A stretch of DNA of 64,000 nucleotides from NCBI GenBank assembly GCA_026874595.1, contig CM049318.1:13685241-13749240 (forward strand). Reading direction: 5' to 3'. A program made the translations under genes and the position numbers. The stretch comes from Sipunculus nudus (lineage: Eukaryota > Annelida > Sipuncula > Golfingiida > Sipunculidae). Position 1 is the first letter of the stretch. Every line of letters begins with the position of its first letter. Below are positions 39,301 through 54,300 of the stretch, one piece after another. The notes under the pieces were generated by a model that saw only the letters and a list, made by a program, of their open reading frames with translations, made no database searches and was not told where the DNA came from.

Positions 39301-42300
39301 GATAAAGCCAAAAGATCTGCTGAGAAAATCTGAAAACTCTGGTTCTCAGCTGATGGTCTCACTAAAAATATATGCACTGGTGACATTTGAGGAAACTCTG
39401 AAGTGGGAATCACTGCTGTTTTAGTTTTGTATACTCTCTGTAACTAATTATGATTGTCAGTCATGAACCTGGCCTTACTCTTTTATGAATATCCAATTAA
39501 GCCATTCACATCATGAGGAAATGCTTTATAACTGAGTTTGGGATTTAAATTTACAAATTTCTGATGGCCATACGCTTCAGCCTACTTAGTTGGCACTTGT
39601 TTCTGTACCAAGTACCATTGATGGGTAGCCTCAATTATCCTGTCCTTAATCCCAGAATAACCCCCCTCTGTCACCCTGACACCCCTCCAACACCCTGTAG
39701 TTATGGTAGTATTGTCTCCTTTGCTTCGTTAAATGTTAATTTTGTAACATGTATAATTGGCTTAAGGAGAGTCTCATAATGAACCACTCACACACACAAC
39801 AAAGTGCGCTGTAAAATGGGGTCAAACATTTACGGGAAAGAACTGCTGATTCAAGGTTTCCCCACACTTTATTCGTTAATGATGTAAGCATTCAATAAGG
39901 ACATACCTGAAATACCTGTGGTATTTAAAAGGACGTTCTCACCTGGATGCATCGGTTTGATGCTTGGCTCTTAAGTGTGATATCTGGGTCACCTGTATTG
40001 CATGAACAAATCTGATTTTGTCAAGCTGTTTATTTGTTTTGATCATATTAATCATTATAACAGGTGTACAGGTTACACATAAGTGTAAATGTAAAGCTAG
40101 TTACGGAAACTATAAGGTAAAATGTAAGGCAAGGTAGATTGTTTCATTATATTTACATATTGACACCTGTATAGTTGGCTGCCATGGAGCTGATAATTTC
40201 ATCGAGGTGTATTCACTTAAGGCTGAGCTTGTAATCCAAGATTAGTTATAGAGTACTGGTAGTTAAGAATTTGAACTGTTTAATGTTGTCACACCCACCG
40301 CAGAGGTTAAACCGATGACGCAAGACACAGCAGACAATGTGATCTAACACACTCTTTACGAGTTCAGCTGCATGGGGCAGCTGGCACATGTCTGTCCAAA
40401 GTTCGCCTGTCATATATAATTACCTTACTTTTGATTGCTAATATATATAAATTTTTAAAGGAAAATGTCTTACATGTACTCAAGGTCAGAGAGAATGACA
40501 TAAGTGTGTTATCTATAAGAAATTATTTAAATAAACCATGCCAACTCTTAACTGCTATATTTCAACATGGAATAAAATGACTGTAAATCACTAAAATCAT
40601 GATACTCAATACCAGTAATTAATATTAAGACATCAATATATCTAGGATGAGTAAAAAGTAGATTTTACATATTTCGGGATTGTTGATGGCTCAAATGGTT
40701 ATGTACTGAAAGCTTCCCTGTATGTCTACTGTTTACTTCCTCAGATTAATATTTTTCCTGGGACCCTTATCAGTAACAATGTGAAGGGAAAACACCCGGA
40801 GTAAAGCAGTGAACATTTTTTGGCGTTGATGCTTGTCTGTCTTGTTAACGCTATGACTCATGAAACCATCTGTAGATGACTGTGGTGATCATGTGTTAAT
40901 ATTTACAGTTGTCTTAATAATTGCGTATTTAGGATATAATGAGTCACTAAATACATACAGGGGATGCTGCTGATTACATTAATTACTTCCTTATAGTAAC
41001 TGTTACAATTAAGGTTTAAGGATTAATATCTAAACTTTGTTTGCAGCTTATTATAGTACAAGTTACATTTTTTTCCCGCGAAATGCTGAAAACTTCACAT
41101 GTTGCTACAGTGTGACCTGGGTTATATATCCCCACTCTTTGAGAAAAAAAGAAAAATAAATATTGCTGTACTGGTGTTCAGTACCTTGACATCTTAAGCA
41201 CTGTTTTTTTTATGTCCTTGAAGGCTTCCAACCCCCCCCCTTTCCCTGTCTATACAAAAATTTTCCAAGGGGATACACGTTTTTTTTTTTAAATTATGAA
41301 TTTCACATGACAGTAGGAGACTGAAACATTGGTTAGTTGCATCCTGAATACACCCCCATGTAATTCGCTGAGGTGGTCGCTAGCCTTTAAAATTATTTTG
41401 TTTTATTACAAATTTATTTGCTGGCTTTATAATGTTGTTTCATAATGAAGTTTTATGATGTTGAATTAAAGCAGATGCTTCTGTAAGAAGAGTCTCGTGT
41501 GATTAAAGCTAGATTTAAAAACAGTCATCAAGTTGAACCTGTCTTCCACAAACTATGATTCATTGTGCATCTTCCGGCACAGCTTTTGAGGAAATTGCAT
41601 TTGTGTTTTTGATCCTTCAGATCCCTGCATCTGATAACACAAACTCTGAAAAAGAAACGTGATACCCAGAGGCCTTAAATCCTCTGGGCACAGTTTTAGT
41701 TTATCCCTGTCCATTAGTTGATGTAATTCACAATAAAAGCAAAATAGAACGTCAGACTTCTGAAGTTTGTGCTTTAGTTGGAAAGCAGATTTTTGTAAGC
41801 ATGAACAGATGAACAAACAGTTGTGGTTGCTTAGAGCAGACTCCCTGACGCTGTGATAACATCACTGAATGCCTGAATTTGAACCCTTAATTCTCGTTAG
41901 CTGTTTTCATGTAGGTCAATTTGGGTCAGCGAGAGTTAATTAGTCTGGCATCCCATCAGATAAATAACTAGATACATGTCTTCGTTAGGATCATTTCCTT
42001 TGTCAGTTGTTTCCCCTGGGTTTAAAGACTCACTGTTGGCCTTTGACTTTATAAGGCATCCGTTTCCAAGGAATCGCTGGTAGACATGATGTCTGCCAGT
42101 AATCCCATGATCGTGACACTGTGGTATTATTCTGGTCCTTGATGAGGATTAACTGTGCATAATTGGCCTGTGTAATTTGATGAGTACTGGAGATTGCAAA
42201 ATTTGTGTCACAAGTGTGTCTGTCAGTCAGAATACAGCCCCTGTGACATGAATACTGCCGGATGCAAATTAAGCGTCATTGTTTAGTTTTTTTTTAGCCA

Positions 42301-45300
42301 GGTGGTGCTTTGTTTATCTGTAAGAAGATCACTTGTGTCAGCAATCTCAAATTGTATTCGATTACATGGTTCATGTAAAAAAAAAGTAAACAAAGCCATA
42401 CTTGTGTTTGGAAAGGCACAGTCTGGTGAAATTAAAAGAAATGACAGCCATGTCGCCATGTGCTCACATTAAAGATATGTCAGTATGCTTTGCAGAAATA
42501 CTTACATCACAGTTAAATGTTTTTGTTTAATTTGTATGTCAGGAGGGGATATTAATAAATCTTGAAATAATGGTAGTGTTTTGATTCAGGCATGCTAAAA
42601 TGAACCACTGGCACTGTCTGTATCATGATAATTTAATTATAAATTTTTCTTATGACAGTACAATCTTGCAATGGAGTTGTCCTTTTTGATGTTCTTATTT
42701 TGTAATTTACTCCTGAACACCTCACATTTCTACTAGAGATCATAAATATATCAGGATTCACCCTATCAGAAATTTTATACATAATAGCATGACATGGGAA
42801 AAGTATACTGAATTCTGTATACATTCATATTAATATTATAAATCAAGAATTTATCTTCATTTCACTGCGTGATGCTCTGTGATAGCTATACATATATGTA
42901 TGAGTGGTGAGCACCAAGTTAAACTATAATCACTTAACAATCTAGGGAACAAGAAAGCCACCAATTGCAGTAACAAGTGGGTAAGAGACGAGCTGTAGAG
43001 GGTTGTTCAGTAAGACTGTGTAAACAAAGTAGGGGGGATAACATCTGGTACTAAAATCAATAAGAGATGTCTAGGTGGCCATGATAACAGGTCTCATGTA
43101 TCATAAATGCATACCTCATAGACTGGCGACCAGGAAGGGTGGTGCCACCTGCACTCGGTGATAGTTTTGACCCCTAACAGCGATTGATTCACATTCCATA
43201 GATGCACAGCATGTTTGTGTACACTGCTGTCAATACCTAGTTGTGATGCCAAATGGTCTGAACAAAACAACTGTGTCTTTTATCATAAATTCAACTGGAA
43301 AAGTTTGTTTATATATCTGTTTGACTGATTTGTTTTGCGATGGCCTTACTAAGTTTGTAGGAACTGTGTTTCTGTCTTCTGTATGACTGACGTCTCTCAC
43401 AAATTAAGCCAATTTTTTTTTTATGACACTTGAATCTTATAAATATTATCAATACTTGCTGCTGCAGCATGTGCTGGGTAGAATATATGTTACTTAAAGC
43501 TTTGGTTATTTAATTCACTTAGAAGAACATGTGTTCATGCAGTGATAACTTTCATGATAGGATCAAAAGTTTTAGATACATTTGTGTCAGTCAAATTCAG
43601 ATTGCAGTCAGTGATCAAATTACCTGAACATACACATGTATGTTAATTACCTTATAAATATTCATAAAGGTATGTAGTGTATAGGGGGTGTTTTATGGTA
43701 AGGTCCAAAGTTAAGTGACCTTTCACATCCCCTGTGCCTCTACTTGATAACAAAAGCTCTGTTTAATGTATGACCAGCATGCAGTCTCATAGAAATCTAT
43801 AAATATTTTAATCAGCAAAAAATACATTAATTTTACTAACTTCTTAATTGCTGTATGTGTTTATTATAATGTGTATAATGTTACATGTAATTATAGTCTT
43901 GATAGTTCAGTGCCCCATTAATTTTCATTTTGCCGAATGTGGATGACAGTTGAATTAAGTTACAGAATATTATTAAATCAGTATTTTCTAAAAAAAAATT
44001 TAAAAAACTGATAGTTCCATATAAACAGAGCCAGTAATATTTTGTATATAATATGTTATAAAAATAAAAGGTAGATCGAATAATTGATTAATAATTGATC
44101 ATTAGTCTTTTTTTCTTCCCTTAAACTGTCGAACATGATTTTTTTTAAGCAATTTATACCTCTATTAACCGATGATGCAATGGATTTCTAAGGAAGCTGG
44201 CACTGCTTGCTTATTGATCTATTCAATTGATCTGTAAGGATAACACTGAAAGAAATACTGATCCTTCATTTTGATTAATATATTTTTTGTTCTTCTTTGC
44301 AGTGCTGCAGGAGGGGAACTATTTAATCATGTGATCATGGAAGAAGGATTCAAAGAGAGAGATGTAATTAGGCTTATGAGACAGGTGCTTGAGGGACTGA
44401 TATTCCTCCACAACCAGAATATAGTTCATCTAGATGTCAAGGTCAGTGAATATTTAATTGTTAAACAGATCCATACTGAGACTATACAGTAGACCTCATT
44501 GTATCGAACTTGCTAAGTCAAATACCCTTCTAATGTCAAAGTTACAGACTTGATATACTGGACAACTGTAGTTAAATTATGACCAAATAAAACCTGCTTG
44601 TGTCGAACCTTGGCTGTGTTGAAGTTTTCTGAGGGTTCCTTCGACTTTGACACAACAAGGTTTAACTGTAATTCATACCCTGTTGATTAATTATCAGTAA
44701 GTTATGATTGTGTTTGCTTGGTACCATTTATTCATAACTGGTCCTATTTTGAAATTTTAAAATCTAGTTTTGTTGATAATGTAAGGTTCCTGTGGATTTT
44801 CTAAAGATGGTTCCTGTGAAAATCTGCATTGCATATCAAGAATTGTATTATATAATAACTTGTCGAGCAACAATCAGGCCCCCTTGACACTATAGATATG
44901 ATTATCAAATTTCAATAGTATGCTTAAGAATCTGTATAAAGAGGCATAGAAACTTTAACTGTATTTTTCATATATCATCTGGAGAAATAAGCCAGCCCTG
45001 TTACTATGTCTTTTCTTTGTATTTGAGCATATAATTATTTATATATCATAATCAAATGTACACGTTTAGCCATAAAAAGGCAAGGAAATCTTTTTTAGGA
45101 ATTTTGCCAAAATAGTTGCAAGGTCTTGTCTTTGAAATTGAGCAGATTTATTTAATACCATTTTATTTATCGTAAGCAGATGTACATGTTTTAGGACACA
45201 AAAATCCACTCACCCTGTTGTTCATATCATTTCAAGGTATTACACTCAAACAGTTATAAAAGTCTTCTCTTTGAAACTGATCAGTCTTAGAAAATTAAAT

Positions 45301-48300
45301 TTTGCATAATGGATTGTTTCTATCATGTCGAATATTCATTACTGTGTGCGAAAATTGGATGCCATTTAAAATATTATCTTGCCACCTGTTTGAGTGTAAT
45401 TCAAGAAAATAATCTAAAGCAGGTGATACCCATATAAGAAAAAGAAATAGACAAATAATTATGCCAGTAACATGTTTTTGTTTGTGTGTTTCGTGGGCTG
45501 TCATGTTCTGTATTTCTGCCAGTTGCTATAAAGGTTGACCTCTGCTTTGAAAAACAATAACGAGGGACCTGTTGGGAGCTTTGTTTAGGGACCTTCAGGT
45601 GTATACAGTTTATAAATTTATTTATACAACTTGTGTTTGGGCTGTGTTCTAGTTTGGGTTGGGCTGCATTTGGGTGACAAAACCAATTTATTTCTTACAC
45701 AACACTGTTGTACGCATTTTAGAACTTCCATGTATCTTGGTTTTGTGACACCCAATGCTTGTATGACAAAAGTTCAAGGTGACATGTAATAGTGTTATGA
45801 AATTTCCTAAATTAATGATGTTTTGCCCCAAAAGGAGGTCAGAAACTGGGAGTACAATGTCAGAGATGAATTGAGTGGTTACGGGGCTATGTACAGGTCC
45901 TTGGAAACCTTGAAAGTGCTTGAATTTAAACTAATAACTTTAAGGTCTTGGAAAAGTCCTTTTAAATTTTCTAGCAGAGCCACTCTCTCTCTCTTGTTTA
46001 CAGTTCCTCCTTTAAGTTGTATTATTTGATTCTCTGCATTTATTTAGTGAAGACTTTACCAGCTTCAATGTGATTATCATTACTGCATCGGAAATGTGCG
46101 TGAATTTGTAAAACTGGACCTTGAAAGTCCTTGAGAATCAGGGGGGGGGGGGGGGGAGTAGTAGTATGAATGGTGTGGATATGGTGTATCTGTAAGTCAG
46201 TTTACCATGAAGGATGCATGGGTTTTACCTATCTTTGGTTTAAAAAGTCAGATGGTTGATAAGCCCCTTTTAGGAGAAGAATACTGCATGTTTTAAAGAA
46301 AAATATCAAAGTCAGTTTCTAAGAAAGGATGCAGATTGTAAAGTACAGTCAGATCAAGTTGATGTAACAACGGCCTTGAATATCCCATGCTGTCTGATAA
46401 AGTCATGAAATCACAGAGATATAGGTTCCAAGCAGTTGTTTTTTATATCTTAATAGTATGCCATATACTCAATGAATATATAATAAATTTTTATTAGATT
46501 TTTTCCCTTCTTCAGGAAAGACATCTGCTTGTTATATTGAAAACCATGCCTTGCTTGTGACTACATTTTTATTATCAATGTATATTAAATCTTCTGGGAT
46601 ATTCCCCTAGTTGTTGCCGCTGGCAACAGTGAGATTGTCTTTTGGATATGGATCCCACGGATGAGGCTGACCTAAGATTATAAAATCTGCTCTTTCCTTC
46701 AGATAAGCTGCTGTGGTTACTTTTCAGGGCAGTTTTAAGTGGTCATAACTGCAGGGATCTTTCAGTAAGTCTTTTTCTGTAAAGTCAAGGTCATGAGAAC
46801 AGAGGTTAAGGTGCTGTCATTCAAAGGCCACTTGCCTGGAAGGTCAAGTACAGATCAACATCCATGGTGGGAAATTCTGTCTTAGATTTAAGAGCATATT
46901 GTCTATATAGTTATAATTACGGAAACACAGTGAGAAATAAAATCTTTTGTGAAACATTTCTGTTCAACAAGAGTAAATAGAACTCTTATTCTTAAATTGA
47001 AATTTAAGAAAAGTAAGTTCTTAAATTATGTTCTATTTACTCATGCATTAGTGAATTTTTAGACATCATTATTTGTAAATCCAGATAAATCAACAAACGG
47101 TTGTGTAAAATTAAGTTAAATGTTATGAAATAATTACATATACAGATATTCAAACGGACGGAGTTATTACAAAACACGACTAAAAAATTCAGAGATTGCA
47201 GTTTATTTAATTATAATTTTCTGTATTTTCCTGTCTCTATAGATACTTCACACTTGTAGAATTTGGTAAGGTTAGGTTCAGTTGAATCTGAGTGACACCA
47301 GTTCCTATTTTAGGTTACATCATGTCTGCCAATTGTTACACAATTTATGATCAGGACTGGTAAGTTGAGCTGACAGGGGGTCTGTTTTTGGTTGCCTGGC
47401 CAAGTGGATAGCTCTTAATGTCAATCTTGAGTATTGGTTAACTGTCTAATTCTACCATCGCTCTTTACCATGATCATCAGGTGTGTATGGGGTTATTCAG
47501 AAATGACCTTGAGAGGTTTTACTCATCAGCTGTAGTGTTGACACAGTCTGGTACGCTTTGAGGATAATTTTCTATCAGTATTATTTACCGAAATGCCCAG
47601 GCACCTGGGAATGAACTCTTTTGTATTGGAGGACCGTTTTGCCCTGGGGAGAGTACATGACCTCATGAGGTAGTGACATTAGCGGCTGTAAAAATATTTT
47701 GAAATTTTGTGTTGCTGTCATGCAGTTAATGTAAGTCTTATTGGAGATATTGTGTTACACAGCAACGAGGATTAAAGTCATTGGTGTATGTTATCTAGCG
47801 GCCATTGACTCTGCTTCCGTTGTTGTTTTGTTAGGCTTAATGCCAGTGCTTGGGATTAGAACTATTGTATCATTAAACAGACCCAGGATCCAAGGATATG
47901 ATCGGTATTATGGCGCTCTGGAGTACCTAATTTGTAACATAAGTAGGTGGACAGCAGAGCCTTGTACAACCATTATGAGCTCATTTGAAAATCTGTTTAT
48001 CCTGCAAATTAAAACCATGACCCCAGAATTTAATATTACATTATTCTTATCCATCTGTTGCCTTTTTATATTGTATTATTAAAAATTAGAGTGACTGTTT
48101 ATTCAGACTTATTTACAGACCATGTAGTGTTGTATATCCTGTACCTCTGAACTTGACCTCTGATGATAGTCAAGGTCAGCCGTGAGTTGCATGCTGATAC
48201 TAAACATTCATAAATAGTTTAAAAGGTGAACATCCGATGTTCTCTTCCTTATTTTGCAAATAAAACTATTTTGTTACATCTTTGGATTACCATTCAAGGC

Positions 48301-51300
48301 ACTGATATAAAAAGGCAGTCTTACCAAAGTCATAAGGAACTGCAACATTTAGTAAAAATGACCAGTATTTTCAACTGTCTTGATCTGCCTGTGTTAGACC
48401 ATGTTTATCTTTTTGTTCAGGTTAATGGTGGGATTATTAAGATTCACCACAGTTTATAATTAATTCATCACTTGTTACTTGCAAGTCTTATGTAAATGTT
48501 TGTCAAGGGCAGTTTCATGACCTTGACCCCACCCACACCCACATTTCCACCCACAGGGCACTTGAGTTTACATGAAAACACTTGGCTAACACAATGGAAC
48601 TCCTGTGGCATAACTTAACATGCTAGACCATGAATGGATAGATGTGCATCTATGCGGTCCCTGGAATGTTTGTGTACATCTTGTGTTTAGATTCCTGGCT
48701 TGACAATTTAACCTTACCCCAGAGGTCAGGGTCAGATGTAAATGAGTCGAACAGAATTCCTCTTACTCATTGTGTGCTCTGCAGCCTTAATTTGGACTTA
48801 GATTTTTTTTAATTACTTAGTTCCAGTTTCGTTTGTCAGCACGCCAGTATAAAATTAATTTCCTGGCTGTTATTTTTCTCTAATATTTACTGGCAAAGAA
48901 ATTATCTACTCCATCATTTCCCCCCCCCCCCCAAAAAAAAGGTTTATGAAATCTTTTGAAATTTAACCATTTAATTTGAGGTTCAGATAATATATATAAT
49001 CTTAAAGCTAGCCTAACTTCATACTTGCTGACGTGATTTTGATGAATTGCTTAAGACTGTAAATTTCATCAAAAGAAATAAAGATTACAAAGAAGGAATA
49101 TTTGGTGTAAAGAAGAACTAATAATATTTGCCATGGTTACAAGATCATACAGGTTAACACGCAGTGTGTTGATCAAGTTGACGTGAGACTGCCATATTAC
49201 AGTCACACATGTTTGGACCTCAAACAGTACCGTGAGTGTTTGATGTATAAGTTTGTGTTTGATGCTTTATTATGGCGGGGTGCCAGGGCGTCACAATACA
49301 CTTCCTGACCAGAGTGACCACTGAGGTTAAACACTGTGGTGCCTGGTGCGGAGAATTTGACCACAATGCTGGCCACAAAGCTATTTCTCAATCTGTTAAA
49401 CGGCATTGTATTGGTGACATGCAGTGCCAGCCAGGGTTAGGGCCATTTGGACATCATTTATCGTTGGCTTACGTTTACTGGTGTATGGCTTAAGACGATG
49501 CAGTGTTTGACAAGGAGGCCTGTCTCAGTGTGTGCCCACGAGGGTTTTCATTTGCTCTACTGGACAATGACGTCTGTCTCCTCACCCTCAGGCAGTGTGT
49601 TTTCAAAAGTCACTTTATGTGGAGTCCGGTGACCTTGATGTTTTGAATAAATCAGAAAAACATGGCCTTCAGGTCCTGGACTAAAATCAAACAGACCTGG
49701 ACCAGTGTACCCACAAGGCTACCTGTGCTGAGCCCTGTGAGCCAGCCTTGTTAATTAAGACACTGGCACAGACAGATTAAGTCACAAATTTGCCAGATAT
49801 TTCATAAATTGCCAAATATATGCTGTGGTATTTTGTAGCTGCATTTTTAACTAATCAGAATTCTGTTAAATTTACAAAATGTCACATCAGAGTAATCTCA
49901 GTAATATACCAAATGTCTGCACAAAATTCATTACACTTTATGTGAGGATATGTGTATTATGTAACAAAAATGTTTAAAACAATTTTTCATACAATAAATG
50001 GGAAAAGTTTGATGCTTTCTGAAAGTTCTGACCGAGTGTTTTCAGTAGCGTTGTTTTGAATGTTCTGGTGACATGTTTTCTCACATGTTGGACTGTTAGG
50101 TTGGGAACAGGTCTGTTTGTTATTTTAGGAAGAATTCCAACATATTTGCTGCGGTAGAAATTTATTTTGGGTTAATACTGAGGGTAAATAAGATAGAATC
50201 CTGATAACTACCAGATGTGCGCATAGTTGATCTGTTGACCACACACATATAGAAGTAAATCATTTAATAATGATCGTATTTGTTCATTTTGTATTTTTAT
50301 GTAAATGGTTATGTCATGTCACCCAGGGAGTACCAGCTGAGATATGTGTACATTTCATGAGCATTGACAGTTGGGTTTGTTTACCGTTTAGCTTATTTTG
50401 CGATCATTGTTCCCGTAGATATGATAAATGATTATACACAGAGAATTTTAGTTGAATAAACCTGAACTGAGGCATATCCTGAATTGTGGTATGCTTTGGT
50501 AAAAAGAGCCCCTACAACTGATCCTTTGTTTCAATTCCCACGTTTATTTTTTTTAAAATGTATTCATCCGGTATTACTCCAGAACCTTTCCATGCCAGGT
50601 CAAGCATAGTGTTATAAATGTATCATCTTTGTATTTAGTCATGGTAGTAGAACGTTATGTATGGCTATGTTAGCTGATAGTTTTACCTCTAAGTTTGAAA
50701 AGTTTTACCTCTATGGTTGAAAGAATAAGCTAGTTCTATGCTGTAGATACTGGCTATTTCTGTTAAACATAGAAAAAAAGCAACTGTGTTACCAAAATGG
50801 CTGCTAGATAATTGTAGAAAGTAAAAAAAAAAAAACAGTGTAACTCTCCCTCTGTTTATGGACACCATGTTTGTTTCTGTAGCAAGTGGAGTGGTAAAAC
50901 TAGATCTATGGCAAATAAACAACAAAATGCTGCAGTATTCCAGCAAGTTCCAGCAAAATTTTAAAGCTCAGAGGGGTTTTGGGTGGTACATGCAAAGGAA
51001 AATAATAATCAAAACGAAGGAACTCTTAGGTTAAGAGTCCATTACAATTTAATCAATGAAATGCATTTAAATGCATCAGTTATTCAATGCTTTGTTACAC
51101 CCCTATAAGGTATCAGATAAAGCTGAACCTGTGCCATGAAAAAAATGAAAAGTAAGAAAAATTCAGTATCTTGATCTGCCCTGCAGTCTGTTTAAATCAG
51201 CACCTTATTTTGTTTTGACAGTGTAAGTAGTTGCTGCTCTTGTATAGACTTGTAATTGAGCAGTTATTTATTGTTCTCTCCTGTTTCTGGAACAAAATAC

Positions 51301-54300
51301 ACGGGAGTGACTACCAGATGCCTCTGAGCAGACGTTGACGCCCCAGCGTGGTCAGACAGGAGACCTGCCACCCTTATACCCCACCCTTTTGCCTTCACTA
51401 CATTCGCACATGGAGAAACATGTGCCTTTACATAATATAACTATCAATTATATCAAGGCTGCATTCTGACCGCAATAAAACCCAACGGTTCAGTCTGCTA
51501 TAAGAGACTAGGTTTCACATTCTCCCTTTGTGTGGAACGGCCCTTGTGTTTCATAATGAAACCCTAATATGGGGTTTAAATTTCATAGTTCTGCTGTTTT
51601 GATATCTAATCCTTCACAGACCCAACATGACAAAGGTGCCTTGTATCCAATGTTGCACAGCTGTGAAAGATAATGACAATAAACAAAATTTATCCAGCTC
51701 ACGTAGAGTCACTCTGAAAAACTACTTGATCCATAAACGTCAGATTGCTTTATTACTCTACTTGTCACAGTTGTCTTCACTTATTAATTACCTTTACATA
51801 TCTCTGCAGTGAAAAGTCATCTAATCATCCTTGTATCTTACTGTACATGTGTGTCTTTATTATATATCTCAAAAAGATGTTTTTTATCATTGAAATTTTA
51901 TGAAAGAGTATTCTCTCTACTTGCATCCTCCTCCTGTTGAATCTTTGTGGTTGTTTTTTTTTGGTGACGTATTAACATATTTACCACATAGTTTCATCTG
52001 TTTATGTAATTATCTTTCAGCTTATATTCAACCTACGTTTGAAGACATGCATTTGTAGCAAAAATTAAAGTACATTTGAAAGCCTGCCATTTGTTAACAG
52101 AAACCCAACGTGTGTGTTTTTACATAAAGAGCCATATAAAACTTGACATTTTCAAAATCAGTATTCCTCATGACAGATCATATTGATACAAAGTTAAACA
52201 TGGTGGGGTTAAGAAAGACTTCCACAAAATTATTCGAGGAGGATTGGTCATACATTATTACCAAAAAGGAAGGAAACTTTAGAACTAGGGTACAGATTTA
52301 GACTAGTTTCCCAAACTTCTTGCTTCCTGTAAATTGTGTTAGCCTTGTATTCCAGTATCATGAAATAGTTATCCCAGCAGCGAATAAGGAGATGCCATTT
52401 TAATTAATCAGAACTCTAATCGTAATACACCTTACAACAGGTATCACAGTTTATTAATTTTTTGGTTAAAACAATTTTTCATTGCTGAAAAGCAAAGAGG
52501 ATCTTGATTTTTTTTCCTGTAAAATGAAGCACTTTTCAAACCCTTCAGGACTCCCTAATGCCTGATTAATTCTACAGCAACACCCCCCCCCCCCCCCACA
52601 AAAAAAATGAAATATTTATAGGGGGTTTCTTGGATCCTTATCAGTGGATAAAATTACCCCACAAAACAGATTATCTCCTCTGTTTCTTTGTTGGTTTGTC
52701 TGTCTTTGTATTTTTTTCATCAGGATCATGTTAAACAAATGAACCAGATTCCTTGACACTCCTCTTTTCAGTGGGGGTCTACAGATGTTAAGGGACACTT
52801 GCAGCACAGCAACTTAATAAAAGATGATTTCCTAGAAAAAATTCTTTTCTCCAGGCAGAGGAGTGCACTTTAATGAGTGACATTCAAGTTATCACCTGTG
52901 GATACTCTCTGTGCATGCGCTAACGAAGAATGCTTTTATGTCCTGTGCTTTCTGTTTTAGTTCGTGGACATTAAGTGTCCTTTTGTTAAACAGAGATGAC
53001 ACTTGTGAGGATAGGTTTACATGGCAACAGACAGTTGTGAGGGATGAGGCTAACACTGACAGAGTGATTTAGCCAAGTTTTTCACTTTCCTGAACCAGTT
53101 GTAATCCCAGTTTGGAACTGCAGGACCTCCAGTGGGACCTGAGAGGACACCAGTCTATTTTATCAGACCTCCAGTGAGAGGGCATCAGTCAGTGAGAAGG
53201 CATTGGTCCTGATATCAGATAAATTTAGTTTCATTAAAGTTTCATTTTAGAGAGATTGACAAGATCATAGGAACAAACAGCTACCTGACTCTAAATACCC
53301 CTGGCAAAGGACTTTACCACAAGTATGCTTACTCCTCACCCAGGAATGAATGACTACTGTCTTTGGTAACAAGTGGATATAATTCATGTATTTCCCTAGT
53401 ACCTGGTCTTGTTCTGTTGTGTAGTAGGGTCCATTGAACTGAGAAGATTAAGAAAACAGTAATAAATATTTAAAACAATGAGAGAGTGTAAGAATAAATT
53501 AGAGTTCATGTCCTATAGTCAAGATTCAAGAGGATTTTCCCTTCACCTGTAGTTTGGAAGAAAGCTTTGTTAATGTTGCGGTGTCGCATGTGACAGTGTG
53601 CACAGCATGTCACCTAGATTTGTTCAACATCAACACAACCACTTTCAAATAACAGCAGTGTCACTCCTGTCTCCGCAGTGTACGTAGATTATATTTGAAA
53701 ATAAACCAGAAACTAAACAAACACAACTGTGTGGTTTCTAAGTTCGCTCGCTCCAGGGGAGTGTGTGCATACTTGACAGATCACTTATGAATATATGATG
53801 AGTTTTGTGTTATGCCTGTCCTGGTAAATGGCTCAAGTACCGCGTTAATACGTCTTCATATGTACAGGTGTAAGTGGAATGTCAGTCATGTTGCACCTGT
53901 GTCTTTTAATGCAACTATTTCAGACGTGACACTGTGAACCACAGATTATACCCTTATGTTTATTGTCCCCTCTTTCTCAGGGGACATTGATTTGGGTTTG
54001 TCTGTCTGTCTGCTCCTCTGTCTGTTTATCTGTCAGGTTTTCGTTTCTGAAAAGTCTGAGAAATTCAATTCTACTCACGTACCAGCGGCTTCTGTTAGTT
54101 GGTAACTTCTTACATAGTAGCGGCATCAGTCCAATGTCGTCCAGGTCGTCCTCCGTCGTCTGTCAACTTTTGCTACGTCTTCCCATCTCGGGACGCCATA
54201 TGCTTCTCTCACCAGTCCCTTCTCTCCTCCCTTCATGAGAGCTACTTCCGTTTGTTTTTCCTTTTCCCACTAGATGGCTATTTTACTTTATAAAGAGTTT

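Larger units (their letters stand above)
20551..44302 (+). other. Intron 2 (23.8 kb)
   Basis: GT..AG intron, phase 2. It holds several short direct duplications (31 bp at 23117-23178, 14 bp at 30546-30573), a 27-29-bp repeat array at 27.6-27.8 kb, a GTCCGTC interspersed repeat at 31.3 kb, a decayed LINE-like fragment at 32.9 kb, a (TA)n tract at 33.3 kb, imperfect repeats at 35.9-36.3 kb and poly-G tracts at 37.8-38.2 kb. A CpG-richer block at about 29100-29460, starting aaaggggccc, may be another repeat. No other gene is supported. Confidence 0.8.

Noticed and set aside
44442-44492. Read-through of exon 3 into intron 3 as a short alternative C-terminus
   Set aside because: The donor GTCAGT is good and the next exon continues the kinase perfectly. 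Read-through would delete DFG and APE.
47741-48082. 113-codon hydrophobic ORF in intron 3
   Set aside because: The hydrophobicity follows from T-rich DNA and there is no recognisable membrane protein family.
49203-49632. Overlapping ORFs in a GC-richer part of intron 3
   Set aside because: Cysteine/histidine content looked suggestive, but no zinc-finger spacing or family match and no frame-consistent splice sites were found.
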